This document shows, piece by piece, positions 17,922 to 27,684 of a stretch of DNA of 64,000 nt. The first letter of the stretch is position 1; each line of letters begins with the position of its first letter. This DNA is from Rhodospirillales bacterium (lineage in GTDB: Bacteria; Pseudomonadota; Alphaproteobacteria; Reyranellales; Reyranellaceae): contig JACPOB010000045.1 in NCBI GenBank assembly GCA_016185145.1, positions 1-64,000 of the forward strand, read 5' to 3'. The notes under the pieces were generated by a model. The model worked only from the letters and a program-made list of their open reading frames with translations, did no database searches and was not told the DNA's origin. Both the position numbers and the translations under genes were made by a program.

Positions 17922-18097
17922 GGTATCTTCGACCTCTGCTCGCTGGCCGGAAGTATAAGGGCAGGGTTCAAAATGCCGAGTCGAAGCGTAAAAATGAGCG
18001 GTGCAAACAAGCGGTTTGCTCACGTGGCACAAACGAAAACGGTGGCGCAGCCTGGCCCGCGCCACCACGAAAACGATCACCGACGTCGTCGGCAGGT

Positions 18098-19240
18098 TCA
18101 GTTGATCAGCCCATAGAACTTCCCGGCGTTGGTGCAGGTGATCATCTTGGTCACCTCCGGCGATACCTCGGCGAACTGCTCCTTGATGTACTGGTCGGAG
18201 TTCGGCCACACGCCGTCGCCGTGCGGATAGTCGGAGCCCCACATCAGGCTCTCCGCGCCCATGTCCTCGATCAGCTTGGCGCCGATGCGGTCGAACTGGA
18301 ACGTGGCCTTGCACTGGCGGCGCCAGTAGTCGGAAGGCTTCATCTTCAGCCCGAGGTCGGTGAAGCGGTCCTCCCATTCGAAGTCCATGCGGTCGAGCGC
18401 GTAGGGGATCCAGCCGCAGCCCGATTCGCCGAAGGCGATGCGGACGTTGGGGTAACGCTCCAGCACGTTGGCTGCGATGATCGCCGCCAGGATGTTCACC
18501 AGGTTCATCTGGAAGCCGGACACGACGGTGAAGAACACCGAGCGGCCGACGCGGCCGGGATGCTTCTGGATCATGTCGGGCGGCACGTTGGGGAAGGTGT
18601 GGAAGTGCAGCGGCAGCTGCACGTCGTTCACCGCCTTCCACAGCGGCTCCCACATGGGATGCCACATCGGCTCCATGTCCCACGAGCAGGAGAGCTCCAG
18701 CCCCTTGATGCCCAGCTTGGCGACGCGATAGATCTCCTTCACTGCGGCGTCGATGTCGCCGTAGGGCAGGCAGGCCAGCCCGATGTGCCGGTCGGGGTAG
18801 TGGCTGCAGAAGGCCTTCAGCCAGTCGTTGTAGATGCGCAGCATCTCGTTGGCGGCGTCCTTGTCGTTCAGCCGGCCGGCCGCGCCCAGGATGCCGTAGA
18901 TCACCTCGGCATCGACGCCGTCGCGGTCGAGATCCTTGATGCGCAGATGCGGGTCGGAGACGCGGCGGATGTCCTTGGCGCCGTCCTCGTAGAGGCCGGT
19001 CGAGGCCATCACATCGACGCGGTGATGCTTGCCTTTGACGTACTTGCTGCCGGCCGGGCCGACGCCGTTCTTGAAGCCGAACGAGGCGCCGTTCTTGGCC
19101 GTCCATTTCGGCCCTTCGTCGCTGTCGACGACGTACGGCATGCGGTCCTTCAACTCGCGCGACGCCATGGACGTGAACAGGTCCGGCGGCATCCAGGGCA
19201 TGTCGAGATGGCAGTCGGCAGAAATGCGGTTGTACTGCAT
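18098..19240 (-). CDS. amidohydrolase family protein (ACMSD-like)
   Basis: This 380-aa TIM-barrel metal enzyme of the amidohydrolase-2 group has an N-terminal ADCHLDMPW metal motif, the HFH pair after strand 5 (LPLHFHTFPN), and the C-terminal WGSDYPHGDG aspartate motif. Members include aminocarboxymuconate-semialdehyde decarboxylase and related decarboxylases or hydrolases. The start is ATG 19240. It is divergent from the SDR/GFA/GMC operon (93 bp between starts), suggesting a shared pathway for an aromatic or cyclic carboxylate; the substrate is inferred only loosely. Confidence 0.85.
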   Translation of the reverse strand: MQYNRISADCHLDMPWMPPDLFTSMASRELKDRMPYVVDSDEGPKWTAKNGASFGFKNGVGPAGSKYVKGKHHRVDVMASTGLYEDGAKDIRRVSDPHLRIKDLDRDGVDAEVIYGILGAAGRLNDKDAANEMLRIYNDWLKAFCSHYPDRHIGLACLPYGDIDAAVKEIYRVAKLGIKGLELSCSWDMEPMWHPMWEPLWKAVNDVQLPLHFHTFPNVPPDMIQKHPGRVGRSVFFTVVSGFQMNLVNILAAIIAANVLERYPNVRIAFGESGCGWIPYALDRMDFEWEDRFTDLGLKMKPSDYWRRQCKATFQFDRIGAKLIEDMGAESLMWGSDYPHGDGVWPNSDQYIKEQFAEVSPEVTKMITCTNAGKFYGLIN

Positions 19241-19333
19241 GCTTCGCTCCCTTAATTGCCGAATTGTGCGCGCCTGCCGGGCTCTCCTGCAAGGGTTCTA
19301 GCCCGGGATTTCGACATGCAAAGGGAGGCAGCC

Positions 19334-20182
19334 ATGCAGAAGATGACGGGTCGGGTTGCCATCGTCACCGGCGCGAGCCGCGGCATCGGCCAGGCGATCG
19401 CCGAGCTGTTCGCGGCGGAAGACGCCAAGGTCGTCTGTGTGGCGCGGACGCTGAACGAGGGCGATCATCGGCTGAAGGGCGCGCTCGCCAGCACCGTCGG
19501 CGGCATCAAGTCGGCGGGCGGCGAGGCGACCGCCGTCGCTGCCGACATCTCGTCGGAGGCCGAGTGCCTGCGGCTCGTCGAGGCGGCGCGCACCGCCTAC
19601 GGCCGCATCGACACCTTGGTGAACAACGCGGCGCTCAATTACTACATCCCGACGGCGGAATACCCGACCAACCGGTGGATCAAGGCGTTCGCCGTCAACG
19701 TCCACGCGCCCTTCATCCTCGCCAAGGCGGTGTTGCCCGACATGGTCGCGCTCGGCCGCGGCGCCATCGTCAACATCAGCTCGGGCTCGGCGATCGGCCC
19801 GGGCCGTGGACCCTACCAGGACCAGACGGTGCGCGGCGGCGTGATGTACGGCGCGAGCAAGGCGGCTCTCGAGCGCTTCACGCAGGGCCTGGCGCAGGAA
19901 ATGGCCCGGCACGGCGGCATCGCGGTGAGCTGCGTGTCGCCCTCGCGCGTCGTGCCGACGCCGGGCACGGTCTATCACAAGCTGGTCGACGGTCTCGACG
20001 ATCCGCGCGGCGAGCCGCCCTCGATGATGGCGCGCGCGGCGCTCCTGCTGGCGAGCGAGCCCGCCGAGAAGGTGAACGGACGCGTCACCTACAGCCAGCA
20101 GATCCTCGAGGAGTTCGGCTGGATCGACAAAGGCGTCGGCCGCGGCATCGACACGGTCGGCTCCGGCTATTCCCAGATCTGA
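19334..20182 (+). CDS. short-chain dehydrogenase/reductase
   Basis: This 282-aa protein starts at the ATG after GGGAGGCAGCC. The NAD(P) motif TGASRGIG lies at residues 12-19, with VNNAALN, a catalytic Ser in NISSGSAIGP and YGASK as the YxxxK pair. The C-terminus is longer than in classical SDRs (QQILEEFGWIDKGVGRG...), as in SDRs annotated as acting on acyl or hydroxy compounds. It is the first gene of an operon with the GFA protein (11 bp gap) and the GMC oxidoreductase, so it probably oxidises or reduces an intermediate of the same pathway. Confidence 0.88.
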   Translation: MQKMTGRVAIVTGASRGIGQAIAELFAAEDAKVVCVARTLNEGDHRLKGALASTVGGIKSAGGEATAVAADISSEAECLRLVEAARTAYGRIDTLVNNAALNYYIPTAEYPTNRWIKAFAVNVHAPFILAKAVLPDMVALGRGAIVNISSGSAIGPGRGPYQDQTVRGGVMYGASKAALERFTQGLAQEMARHGGIAVSCVSPSRVVPTPGTVYHKLVDGLDDPRGEPPSMMARAALLLASEPAEKVNGRVTYSQQILEEFGWIDKGVGRGIDTVGSGYSQI

Positions 20183-20193
20183 GGGAGGTGGTG

Positions 20194-20631
20194 ATGAAAG
20201 CAAGCTGTCTGTGCGGCGCCGTCGCCTACGAGGCCACGCCTCCCGCGTCAGGCCTTCGCATCGGCCTGTGTTCGTGCCGTTCCTGCCGCAAGGCGCACGC
20301 CGCCCCGGCCAATGTCTACGCCACCGTCCCGCGCGCCAACTTCCGCTGGCTGCGCGGCCAGGACAAGACCAGCGTCTACGAATCCTCGCCCGGCAAGAAT
20401 CGCCATTTCTGCTCGGTCTGCGGCTCGCAGCTCATCGCCGAGCATCCCGGCGAGACCAACGTGCTGCTGCGCGTCGCCCTGCTCGACGACGACCCCGGCA
20501 CGCGGCCGGTCGAGCACATCTTCCTGAGCCAGCGCCCGCCGTGGTGCGACTGGGACGCCGACGGCATTCGGCGCTATGAAGAGTGGGGACCGGAAGGGGA
20601 GCCCCAGAATCCACAAATGAACCCGAAATGA
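20194..20631 (+). CDS. GFA/CENP-V family zinc protein
   Basis: This 145-aa protein has an SD GAGGGAGG before the ATG. The zinc-binding cysteines are CLCGAV (C5, C7), CSCRSCRK and FCSVCGS, the pattern of glutathione-dependent formaldehyde-activating-like proteins. Most members have no proven activity; binding of a thiol adduct or aldehyde is the usual suggestion. Its stop overlaps the GMC gene start (ATGA), showing translational coupling, which fits a role in handling an aldehyde formed by the oxidoreductases. Confidence 0.85.
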   Translation: MKASCLCGAVAYEATPPASGLRIGLCSCRSCRKAHAAPANVYATVPRANFRWLRGQDKTSVYESSPGKNRHFCSVCGSQLIAEHPGETNVLLRVALLDDDPGTRPVEHIFLSQRPPWCDWDADGIRRYEEWGPEGEPQNPQMNPK

Positions 20632-22289
20632 CATCCGAGACCGCCACCCGCCTCGACGGAGAATTCGACTACATCATCGTCGGCGCCGGCTCGGCTGGCT
20701 GCGTGCTGGCCAACCGCCTCTCAGCCGATCCGCGCTCGCGCGTGCTGGTCCTGGAGGCGGGCGGCCGCGACAACTGGATCTGGTTCCACATTCCGGTCGG
20801 TTATCTCTTCGCCATCGGCAATCCGCGCTCGGACTGGATGTTCGAGACCGAGAAGGAGCCCGGGCTGAACGGCCGCAGCCTGAAGTACCCGCGTGGAAAA
20901 GTGATCGGCGGCTGCTCGGCCATCAACGCCATGATCTCCATGCGCGGCCAAGCGCAGGACTACGACCACTGGCGCCAGCTCGGCCTGCCCGGCTGGGGCT
21001 GGGACGACGTGCGTCCGGTCTTCAAGCGTCTCGACAATCATTTCCTCGGCGACACCGAGCATCACGGCGCCGGCGGCGAATGGCGGGTCGAGGAACCGCG
21101 TGTGCAATGGGACGTGCTGAACGCCGTCGCCGAGGCGGCCGTCGAGATGGGCGTTCCGCGCACGGCCGACTTCAACACCGGCGACAACACCGGCGTCGGC
21201 TATTTCCACGTCAATCAGAAGCGCGGCGTGCGCTGGTCGTCGGCGCGGGCGTTCCTGAAGCCGGTCCTCGATCGACCCAACCTGCGGCTCGAGACCGGCG
21301 TCCTCGTCGAGAAGGTGGTCTTCGAGGGCAAGCGGGCCGTCGGCGTGCAGTTCCGCCAGGACGGCCGGCTCATGCAGGCTCGCACCAAGGGCGAAGTCAT
21401 CCTGTCGGCCGGCGCCGTCGCCTCGCCGGTGCTCCTGCAGCGTTCCGGCGTCGGTCCGGCGGCGTGGCTGAACGACATGGCCATCCCTGTCGTGCTCGAC
21501 AAGCCGGGCGTCGGCCACAACCTGCAGGATCATCTGCAGCAGCGCGCGATCTTCAAGGTCCAGGGCGTCAAGACGCTGAACGAGACCTATCACTCGCTGG
21601 TCGGGCGTGCCCTGATGGGCGCGCAGTACGCGCTGTTCCAGACCGGCCCGTTGACCATGGCGCCCTCGCAGCTCGGCATCTTCACCAGGTCCTCGCCGGA
21701 TCACGAGCGGGCGAACATCCAGTTCCACGTGCAGCCCCTGTCGCTCGACAAGTTCGGCGATCCCCTGCATCGCTTCCCGGCCGTCACGGTCAGCGCCTGC
21801 AACCTGCAGCCGACGTCGCGCGGCACGATCCGGCTGCGCTCGCGCGATCCCTCGGCCAAGCCGGTCATCGCACCCAACTATCTCGCCACCGTCGAGGACC
21901 GCCGCGTCGCCGCCGACGCCATCCGCGTGACGCGCCGCCTGATGAAGCAGCCGGCGCTGCTGGCCTATCGGCCGGAGGAGTTCCTGCCCGGCCCGTCGGT
22001 CGGCGACGACGACGCATCGCTCGCCAAGGCCGCGGGCGACATCGGCACGACCATCTTCCATCCGGTCGGCACGGCGAAGATGGGCATGGCGTCCGATCCC
22101 ACCGCCGTGGTCGACGAACGCCTGCGCGTGTGCGGCCTGCAAGGCCTGCGGGTGATTGACGCCTCGATCATGCCGACCATAACCTCGGGCAACACGAATA
22201 CACCGACGATCATGATCGCGGAAAAAGCGGCTGGGATGGTGATCGAGGACGGCCGGGCGATGCCGGCTGCGCCGGCGACCGCGTCCTAG
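20628..22289 (+). CDS. GMC family FAD-dependent alcohol oxidoreductase
   Basis: This 553-aa protein starts at the ATG overlapping the preceding stop. The FAD motif VGAGSAG lies at residues 18-24, the GMC signature [15 protein letters not shown] follows, and the C-terminal catalytic His ([11 protein letters not shown]) and Asn (SGNTNTPT) are present. This is the choline dehydrogenase/alcohol dehydrogenase branch, oxidising an alcohol to an aldehyde with FAD. It is followed after 18 bp by a periplasmic binding protein, so uptake and oxidation of the substrate are probably co-expressed. Confidence 0.9.
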   Translation: MTSETATRLDGEFDYIIVGAGSAGCVLANRLSADPRSRVLVLEAGGRDNWIWFHIPVGYLFAIGNPRSDWMFETEKEPGLNGRSLKYPRGKVIGGCSAINAMISMRGQAQDYDHWRQLGLPGWGWDDVRPVFKRLDNHFLGDTEHHGAGGEWRVEEPRVQWDVLNAVAEAAVEMGVPRTADFNTGDNTGVGYFHVNQKRGVRWSSARAFLKPVLDRPNLRLETGVLVEKVVFEGKRAVGVQFRQDGRLMQARTKGEVILSAGAVASPVLLQRSGVGPAAWLNDMAIPVVLDKPGVGHNLQDHLQQRAIFKVQGVKTLNETYHSLVGRALMGAQYALFQTGPLTMAPSQLGIFTRSSPDHERANIQFHVQPLSLDKFGDPLHRFPAVTVSACNLQPTSRGTIRLRSRDPSAKPVIAPNYLATVEDRRVAADAIRVTRRLMKQPALLAYRPEEFLPGPSVGDDDASLAKAAGDIGTTIFHPVGTAKMGMASDPTAVVDERLRVCGLQGLRVIDASIMPTITSGNTNTPTIMIAEKAAGMVIEDGRAMPAAPATAS

Positions 22290-22307
22290 CTTTCGAGGAG
22301 GGCGGAC

Positions 22308-23873
22308 ATGGGCAAGCGCGTACTCGGCTTACTGGTGGCGTGCGTTCTCGGCATGGCGGGCGCCGCCCAGGCGCAGACGACGCTCAGGATCGTCAATCAT
22401 TCGGATCTCAAGATCCTCGATCCGATCTGGACCACGGCGTACATCGTGCGCAACCACGGCTACATGATCTACGACACGCTGTTCGCCCTGGACGGCAATC
22501 TCCAGGTCAAGCCGCAGATGGTCGACAAGTGGACGACCTCCGATGACAAGCTCGTCTGGACCTTCACCTTGCGCGACGGCCTGGAGTGGCACGACGGCAC
22601 GCCGGTCACCTCCGAGGATGTCGTGCCTTCGCTCAAGCGCTGGGCGGCGCGCGACACGCTCGGCCAGCTGCTCTGGACCAAGGTCGCCGAGATCAAGGCG
22701 GTCGATGCCAGGACGTTCGAGATCCGGCTGAAGGCGCCGACCGGCATCATGATCGACGCGCTGGGCAAGCCCTCGTCGAACGTGCCCTTCATCATGCCCA
22801 AGCGGGTCGCCGAGACCGATCCGTTCAAGCAGATCGAGGATTATACCGGCTCCGGTCCGTTCATCTTCGTCAAGGACGAATGGAAGCCGGGCGACAAGAC
22901 CGTCTACGTCAAGAATCCCAAGTACAAGCCGCGCGCCGAGCCGCCGTCGAACCTGGCCGGCGGCAAGGTGCCGAAGGTCGACCGCGTCGAATGGGTGGCG
23001 ATCCCCGACCAGCAGACCGCGGTCAATGCGCTGGTCAAGGGCGAGATCGACGTCATCGAGACGCCGCAGCACGACCTGCTGAAGATCATGGAGGCGGATA
23101 AGAACATCAAGCTGCCGAACCTCAACAAGTGGGGCAACCAGTACATCTTCCGCTTCAACCAGCTCTACAAGCCGTTCGACAATCCCAAGGTCCGCCAGGC
23201 CGTGCTCTACGCCTTCAATCAGAAGGACTTCCTCGACGCCGTGATCGGCGATCCCAAGTGGTACAAGATCTGCAAGGCGATGTTCATGTGCGACACGCCC
23301 TATGCCAGCTTCAAGGGCTTCGAGGACAAGTACGATTCCAACTTCAACAAGGCCCGCGAGCTCCTGAAGGAGGCGGGCTATGACGGCACGCCGGTCGTGC
23401 TGATGCATTCGACCGACCTCTACGTCCTGGCCAACCTCGCGCCGGTCGCCAAGGCGCTGATGGAAAGAGCTGGCTTCAAGGTCGACATGCAGTCGATGGA
23501 CTGGCAGACGCTGGTCAGCCGGCGCGCCCGCAAGGATCCGCCGGACAAGGGCGGCTGGAACGCCTTCCTGACCTCGTCGGCGTCGGTCGACATCGTCGAC
23601 CCTCTGTCGAATTCCTACATCAACGCCATCGGCGAGAACGGCTGGTTCGGCTGGCCCAAGGACGACGAGCTGGTCAGGCTGCGCACGGCCTTCGCCGACG
23701 AAAGCGATCCCGCCAAGCGCAAGGAGCTCGCCCTCGCCATGCAGCTGCGGGTGTCGGAGAACCCGACCCACGCCTTCGTCGGCCAATGGTACACGCCGGT
23801 GGCCATGCGCAAGAACATCAACGGCATGCTGGAATCGGCCGTGACGATCTTCTGGAACGTCGAGAAGAAATGA
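22308..23873 (+). CDS. ABC transporter substrate-binding protein, family 5 (peptide/opine/nickel type)
   Basis: This 521-aa protein has a signal peptide MGKRVLGLLVACVLGMAGAAQA. Family SBP_bac_5 features are present: ILDPIWTTAYIVRNHGYMIYDTL, the signature EWHDGTPVTSEDVVPSLKRW and the mid-region FNQLYKPFDNPKVRQAV. It captures peptides or other polar compounds for an ABC importer, but no permease or ATPase genes are adjacent in the window. It is the last gene of the GMC operon and is followed by a palindromic repeat. Confidence 0.9.
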   Translation: MGKRVLGLLVACVLGMAGAAQAQTTLRIVNHSDLKILDPIWTTAYIVRNHGYMIYDTLFALDGNLQVKPQMVDKWTTSDDKLVWTFTLRDGLEWHDGTPVTSEDVVPSLKRWAARDTLGQLLWTKVAEIKAVDARTFEIRLKAPTGIMIDALGKPSSNVPFIMPKRVAETDPFKQIEDYTGSGPFIFVKDEWKPGDKTVYVKNPKYKPRAEPPSNLAGGKVPKVDRVEWVAIPDQQTAVNALVKGEIDVIETPQHDLLKIMEADKNIKLPNLNKWGNQYIFRFNQLYKPFDNPKVRQAVLYAFNQKDFLDAVIGDPKWYKICKAMFMCDTPYASFKGFEDKYDSNFNKARELLKEAGYDGTPVVLMHSTDLYVLANLAPVAKALMERAGFKVDMQSMDWQTLVSRRARKDPPDKGGWNAFLTSSASVDIVDPLSNSYINAIGENGWFGWPKDDELVRLRTAFADESDPAKRKELALAMQLRVSENPTHAFVGQWYTPVAMRKNINGMLESAVTIFWNVEKK

Positions 23874-23880
23874 GCGCCGG

Positions 23881-23979
23881 GGGCGCGTCTTCTCATGCTC
23901 TTCCGGACCGCGCGCATCTTGCGCGCTCATGATCATGAGCGAGCTGGAAGCTCGCGGTCCGGAAGACCATGACGCGCCC
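23881..23979. repeat. dispersed palindromic element family A, copy 1
   Basis: Outer arms GGGCGCGTC/GACGCGCCC and CTCTTCCGGACCGCG/CGCGGTCCGGAAGA enclose three inner palindromes: GCGCGC-ATCTT-GCGCGC, TCATGATCATGA and GCGAGCT-GGA-AGCTCGC. It lies between convergent genes and could serve as a bidirectional terminator. The family has further copies at 32791-32891 and 34061-34208. Confidence 0.75.
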
Positions 23980-23983
23980 CAGC

Positions 23984-25429
23984 CTAGTTCCTCGCCTTGA
24001 ACGCAAACTCCGCGCCCGACCGGATGCCGGTCGGCCAGCGCGCGGTCACGGTCTTGAGCTTGGTGTAGAAGCGCACGCCTTCCATGCCGTAGATGCCGTG
24101 ATCGCCGAAGATCGAGGCCTTCCAGCCGCCGAAGATCTTCACGTTGTTGGCGAAGGCGCGCGCGGCGTCGCCGTCGCGGGTGAAGATCGCCGTGCCGTTG
24201 CCGTAGGCGTGGTCGTTCACCAGGCCGATCGCCTCGTCGAAGCTCTTGGAGCGCACCATCGACAGCACCGGCCCGAAGATCTCGTCCTTGTAGATGGTCA
24301 TGTCCGGCGTGACGTTGTCGAACAGGCAGCCGCCCATGAAGTTGCCGTTCTCGTAGCCCTGCAGCTTCAGCCCGCGGCCGTCGACCACCAGCTTGGCACC
24401 TTCCTTCACGCCCTGGTCGACATAGCCCATGACCTTGTCGCGGTGCTGGCGCGTCACCAGCGGCCCCATCTCCGACTGCGGATCGAGCCCGGGCCCGACC
24501 TTCAGCGCCTGCACGCGCGGCGCCAGCTTGGCCAGGAGCCTGTCGCCGACATCGCCCACCGCGACCGCCACCGAGATCGCCATGCAGCGCTCTCCCGCCG
24601 CGCCGTAGCCCGCGCCGATCAGGGCGTCGGTCGCCTGGTCGAGGTCGGCGTCGGGCATGATCACCATGTGGTTCTTGGCGCCGCACAGCGCCTGCACTCG
24701 CTTATTGCGCTCGGTGCCCTGGTGATAGACGTACTCGCCGATCGCCGTGGAGCCGACGAAGGAGATCGCCGGCACGTCGGGATGCTTCAGCAGCGCGTCG
24801 ACCGCGACCTTGTCGCCGTTCAGCACCTGGAAGATGCCGGCCGGCAAGCCGGCTTCGGCGAACAGCTCGGCCAGCAGCATGGGCGCGCTGGGATCCTTCT
24901 CCGACGGCTTCAGGATGAAGGCGTTGCCGCAGGCCACAGCCATGGCGCCCATCCAGCACGGGATCATGATCGGGAAGTTGAACGGCGTGATGCCGGCCAC
25001 GACGCCCAGCGGCTGGCGGATCGACCAGGTGTCCATGTCGGTCGCGACCTGCTCGGTGAAGTCGCCGCGCATGTGATGGGCGATGCCGCAGGCGAACTCG
25101 ACGACCTCCAGGCCGCGGCCGACCTCGCCCTTGGCGTCGTCGAAGGTCTTGCCGTGCTCGAGCGACATCAGGCGCGCCAGGTCGTCGAGGCGCTTCTCCA
25201 TCAGGCTCTTGAGGTTGAACATGACGCGCTGGCGGCGCAGCGGCGGCGTCGCGGCCCAGGCGAGTTGCGCCTTCCTGGCGATCTGCACCGCGGCATCGAT
25301 TTCCGCTTCCGAGGCGAAGGCGACCTTGCCCGTGACTTCGCCCGTCGCCGGGTTGGTGACGTCGCCGGCGCGGCCGCTCTTGCCCGCCACGCGCTTGCCG
25401 TCGATGTAGTGGCCGATCTCGGTCGCCAT
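23984..25429 (-). CDS. mmsA: methylmalonate-semialdehyde dehydrogenase (CoA-acylating) with apparent internal deletion
   Basis: This 481-aa protein is an ALDH-superfamily enzyme that converts methylmalonate or malonate semialdehyde to propionyl- or acetyl-CoA in valine or inositol breakdown. Family features are ITPFNFPIMIP, FVGSTAIGEYVY, the catalytic Cys in GAAGERCMAIS and EIFGPVLS. Near the C-terminus FANNVKI runs directly into FGGWKASIFGDHG. The usual segment between these, a conserved glycine- and proline-rich stretch of about 17 residues, is missing, which also explains the length of 481 instead of about 498. The reading frame is intact. Activity is therefore doubtful unless the gap is a sequence error. 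Confidence 0.85.
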   Translation of the reverse strand: MATEIGHYIDGKRVAGKSGRAGDVTNPATGEVTGKVAFASEAEIDAAVQIARKAQLAWAATPPLRRQRVMFNLKSLMEKRLDDLARLMSLEHGKTFDDAKGEVGRGLEVVEFACGIAHHMRGDFTEQVATDMDTWSIRQPLGVVAGITPFNFPIMIPCWMGAMAVACGNAFILKPSEKDPSAPMLLAELFAEAGLPAGIFQVLNGDKVAVDALLKHPDVPAISFVGSTAIGEYVYHQGTERNKRVQALCGAKNHMVIMPDADLDQATDALIGAGYGAAGERCMAISVAVAVGDVGDRLLAKLAPRVQALKVGPGLDPQSEMGPLVTRQHRDKVMGYVDQGVKEGAKLVVDGRGLKLQGYENGNFMGGCLFDNVTPDMTIYKDEIFGPVLSMVRSKSFDEAIGLVNDHAYGNGTAIFTRDGDAARAFANNVKIFGGWKASIFGDHGIYGMEGVRFYTKLKTVTARWPTGIRSGAEFAFKARN

Positions 25430-25564
25430 CAGTTCCTCCGCATGATTGGCCGCGTTCTAGCACTCCCGCCGCAAGCATGCGACTCCTGCACGCCGTTGCA
25501 GGGCGGGGTTGCGCACGGCACGGCAATCATGCTGCTTTCGTCGCTTCATGAAATGGAGTGCGCC

Positions 25565-26494
25565 ATGCGACGTCGGTACTTTCTTGGGGGAGCCGCCGCG
25601 CTCGGCGCCGGCATGGGAACGTCGGTCCGGGCGCAGGACAGGGCGGTGTTCCTGACCTATACGCAGGAGCAACTCGACCAAGCCTATGATCAGTCGGTCT
25701 GGGCGCCGCAATTCAAGGAGCTGCAGGCCCATGACGATACGGCGAGCGCCGCCGTGCGCAAGGTGATGCCGCCGCGCACCGAGCGCTACGGGACGAAAGA
25801 CGTCGAGCTGCTCGACATCTTCACGCCGCCCAACGCCGCGGGCGCGCCCGTGCTCGTCTATTTTCACGGCGGCGAGTGGCAGTACAACTCGCGGCTTACG
25901 GCGTCGTTCGCCGCGCCGACCGTTGTCGGCCGAGGCGCAGCCTATCTCGTGCCCGACTTCAACAACATCAAGCAGGTGCCGCTCCCCGACATGATCGAGC
26001 AGTGCCGCAGCGCCGTCGAATGGGCCGTGCGCAACGCCGCACGCTTCGGCGGCGACCCTGACAAGGTCTATATCGGTGGCCATTCGTCGGGCGGCCATCT
26101 GGCGAGCTGCGTGCTGATCACCGACTGGACCCGGCGCGGATTGCCAGCCGACGCGATCAAGGGCGCCTTTCTCATGAGCGGCATGTACGACCTCCACCCG
26201 GTGATGCTGTCGTCGCGCGGGCAGTACGTGAAGATCACGCCGCAGGAACAGGCCGCGGCGAGCGTGATGCGGCATCTCGACCAGGTCAGGTGTCCGGTCG
26301 CGATCGCCTGGGCGGACCTCGACAGTCCCGAATTCAAGCGCCAGTCGAAGGTCTTCGCGAGCGCGCTGCAGGGCATGGGGCGATTGGCGAGCCGGACGGT
26401 GGCGTTTGCCGCCAATCACTTTCAGGAGCCGCAGCGCCTCGCCAGGCCGGACAGCGACATGAGCAGGGCGCTGTTCGCGCTCATGAAGATCTAG
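25565..26494 (+). CDS. exported alpha/beta hydrolase (carboxylesterase / formamidase-like)
   Basis: This 309-aa protein starts at the ATG after GGAGTGCGCC. The N-terminus RRRYFLGGAAALGAG resembles a Tat-type signal. The fold markers are the oxyanion YFHGGEW, nucleophile GGHSSGGH, and the acid and base in WADLDSPEF and ANHFQEPQ. Relatives hydrolyse esters or N-formylkynurenine. It starts 135 bp after the divergent mmsA gene. The C-terminal His region is short, and the substrate is unknown. Confidence 0.8.
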   Translation: MRRRYFLGGAAALGAGMGTSVRAQDRAVFLTYTQEQLDQAYDQSVWAPQFKELQAHDDTASAAVRKVMPPRTERYGTKDVELLDIFTPPNAAGAPVLVYFHGGEWQYNSRLTASFAAPTVVGRGAAYLVPDFNNIKQVPLPDMIEQCRSAVEWAVRNAARFGGDPDKVYIGGHSSGGHLASCVLITDWTRRGLPADAIKGAFLMSGMYDLHPVMLSSRGQYVKITPQEQAAASVMRHLDQVRCPVAIAWADLDSPEFKRQSKVFASALQGMGRLASRTVAFAANHFQEPQRLARPDSDMSRALFALMKI

Positions 26495-26531
26495 GTCGCG
26501 CTCGGCCGGAATGTCGTAAGGGCCTAGGGTC

Positions 26532-27644
26532 ATGATCATTCTCTGCCGGGCTCTTGCGGCCATGACGGCCCATTGTTCGGGCCTGTCCTTCACGATCCTC
26601 GCGCTGCTTGCCGGCATCGCTGTGCCGGCAGAGGCACAGACCGTCGACGGCATAGACCAGGTGTGGCGCGGCTGGATGGCCCAATACGGCCGCAAGACGG
26701 GCGGGCTCGCCGTTGTGCATGGCGGTCGCGCGGTCCGCGAGGCGGCCATGGGGCAGGAAGCAGTGGGAGAGCCCGTGCCTGTCGCCAGCCTGTCCAAAGC
26801 CGTGACCGCCGTCTGCGTCGCCGGCCTGATCGAGCGTGGCCGGCTTTCCTTCGACACGCCGCTGTCGCAAGCGCTGGCAAGAACGATGGCGCGGGTCGGG
26901 CAGCCGGTCGACCCGCGGCTGTTGGCCGTCACGATCAGCCAGCTGCTGGTCCATCGTGCCGGCATCGCCAAACAGGACGTCGCCAACGCGCCGCTTGCCG
27001 ACTATCTGCGCACGCATACCGCGCGGCGCACGGCGTTCGACGTGCAGCTCGGCTGGATCTTCCGTCATCGCCTCGCCGCCGAGCCGGGCACGCGCTACGT
27101 CTATTCGAACGCCGGCTATCTGATCCTCGGCGCCGTGATCGAGGAGGCGAGCGGACGGGACTACGAGAGCTACTGCCGCGAGACGGTGCTGCTGCCGCTG
27201 GGCGCGCGCGGGGCCGAGCTCAACCCGGCCTGGCGCATCATGTCGAGCTATGGCGGCTGGCGCATGTCGACCGCTGACTACGGCCGCTTCTATCAGGCCT
27301 TCGCCCCCGGCAATCCGGCGATCGGCCCGCAGGCGCGCGCCTGGATGATGTCGCCTGAGGGCAAGCGTGTCGGCGGCGGGGTGCATTACGGGCTGGGCAC
27401 CTTCGTGCGTCCCACGCCGACAGGCGGCGGAAATTTCTGGCACTGGGGCGCTTGGACCTACGACCTGCGCGGCGCCTACGACGGCAACCTGAGCGCCTCC
27501 TACTCGGCCTTCGCCGTGCGCCAGGGCGCCATCGACACCAACATGGTCGTGCACGTGACGCCCCGGCTGGGCAAGGGCGGCGGCCAGAACGAGCTCGATC
27601 GGACCCTGGGCGGCGCTGCCGAAGCGGTCAGGCGTTGGCCCTGA
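26532..27644 (+). CDS. serine beta-lactamase-fold hydrolase (class C / esterase type), secreted
   Basis: This 370-aa protein has a hydrophobic signal region ending around AVPAEAQT. The catalytic SxxK is ASLSKAV, and YSN (YVYSNAGYL) supplies the second motif. The C-terminal third motif is not obvious, which is common in esterase-like members. Such proteins hydrolyse esters, D-amino-acid amides or peptides rather than antibiotics. An alternative start at the second ATG (26562) gives a shorter leader. The gene ends next to a partial family B repeat. Confidence 0.8.
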   Translation: MIILCRALAAMTAHCSGLSFTILALLAGIAVPAEAQTVDGIDQVWRGWMAQYGRKTGGLAVVHGGRAVREAAMGQEAVGEPVPVASLSKAVTAVCVAGLIERGRLSFDTPLSQALARTMARVGQPVDPRLLAVTISQLLVHRAGIAKQDVANAPLADYLRTHTARRTAFDVQLGWIFRHRLAAEPGTRYVYSNAGYLILGAVIEEASGRDYESYCRETVLLPLGARGAELNPAWRIMSSYGGWRMSTADYGRFYQAFAPGNPAIGPQARAWMMSPEGKRVGGGVHYGLGTFVRPTPTGGGNFWHWGAWTYDLRGAYDGNLSASYSAFAVRQGAIDTNMVVHVTPRLGKGGGQNELDRTLGGAAEAVRRWP

Positions 27645-27648
27645 AGCC

Positions 27649-27683
27649 TGTCACCCCGAAGCACAGCGAGGGGCCTTTAGGCC
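27649..27683. repeat. dispersed repeat family B, partial copy
   Basis: TGTCACCCCGAAGCACAGCG followed by AGGGGCCTTT matches the left half of the family B elements at 35222-35290 and 39827-39895. The right arm is absent. It lies between convergent genes and overlaps the read-through frame of the cupin gene. Confidence 0.5.
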
Positions 27684-27684
27684 A

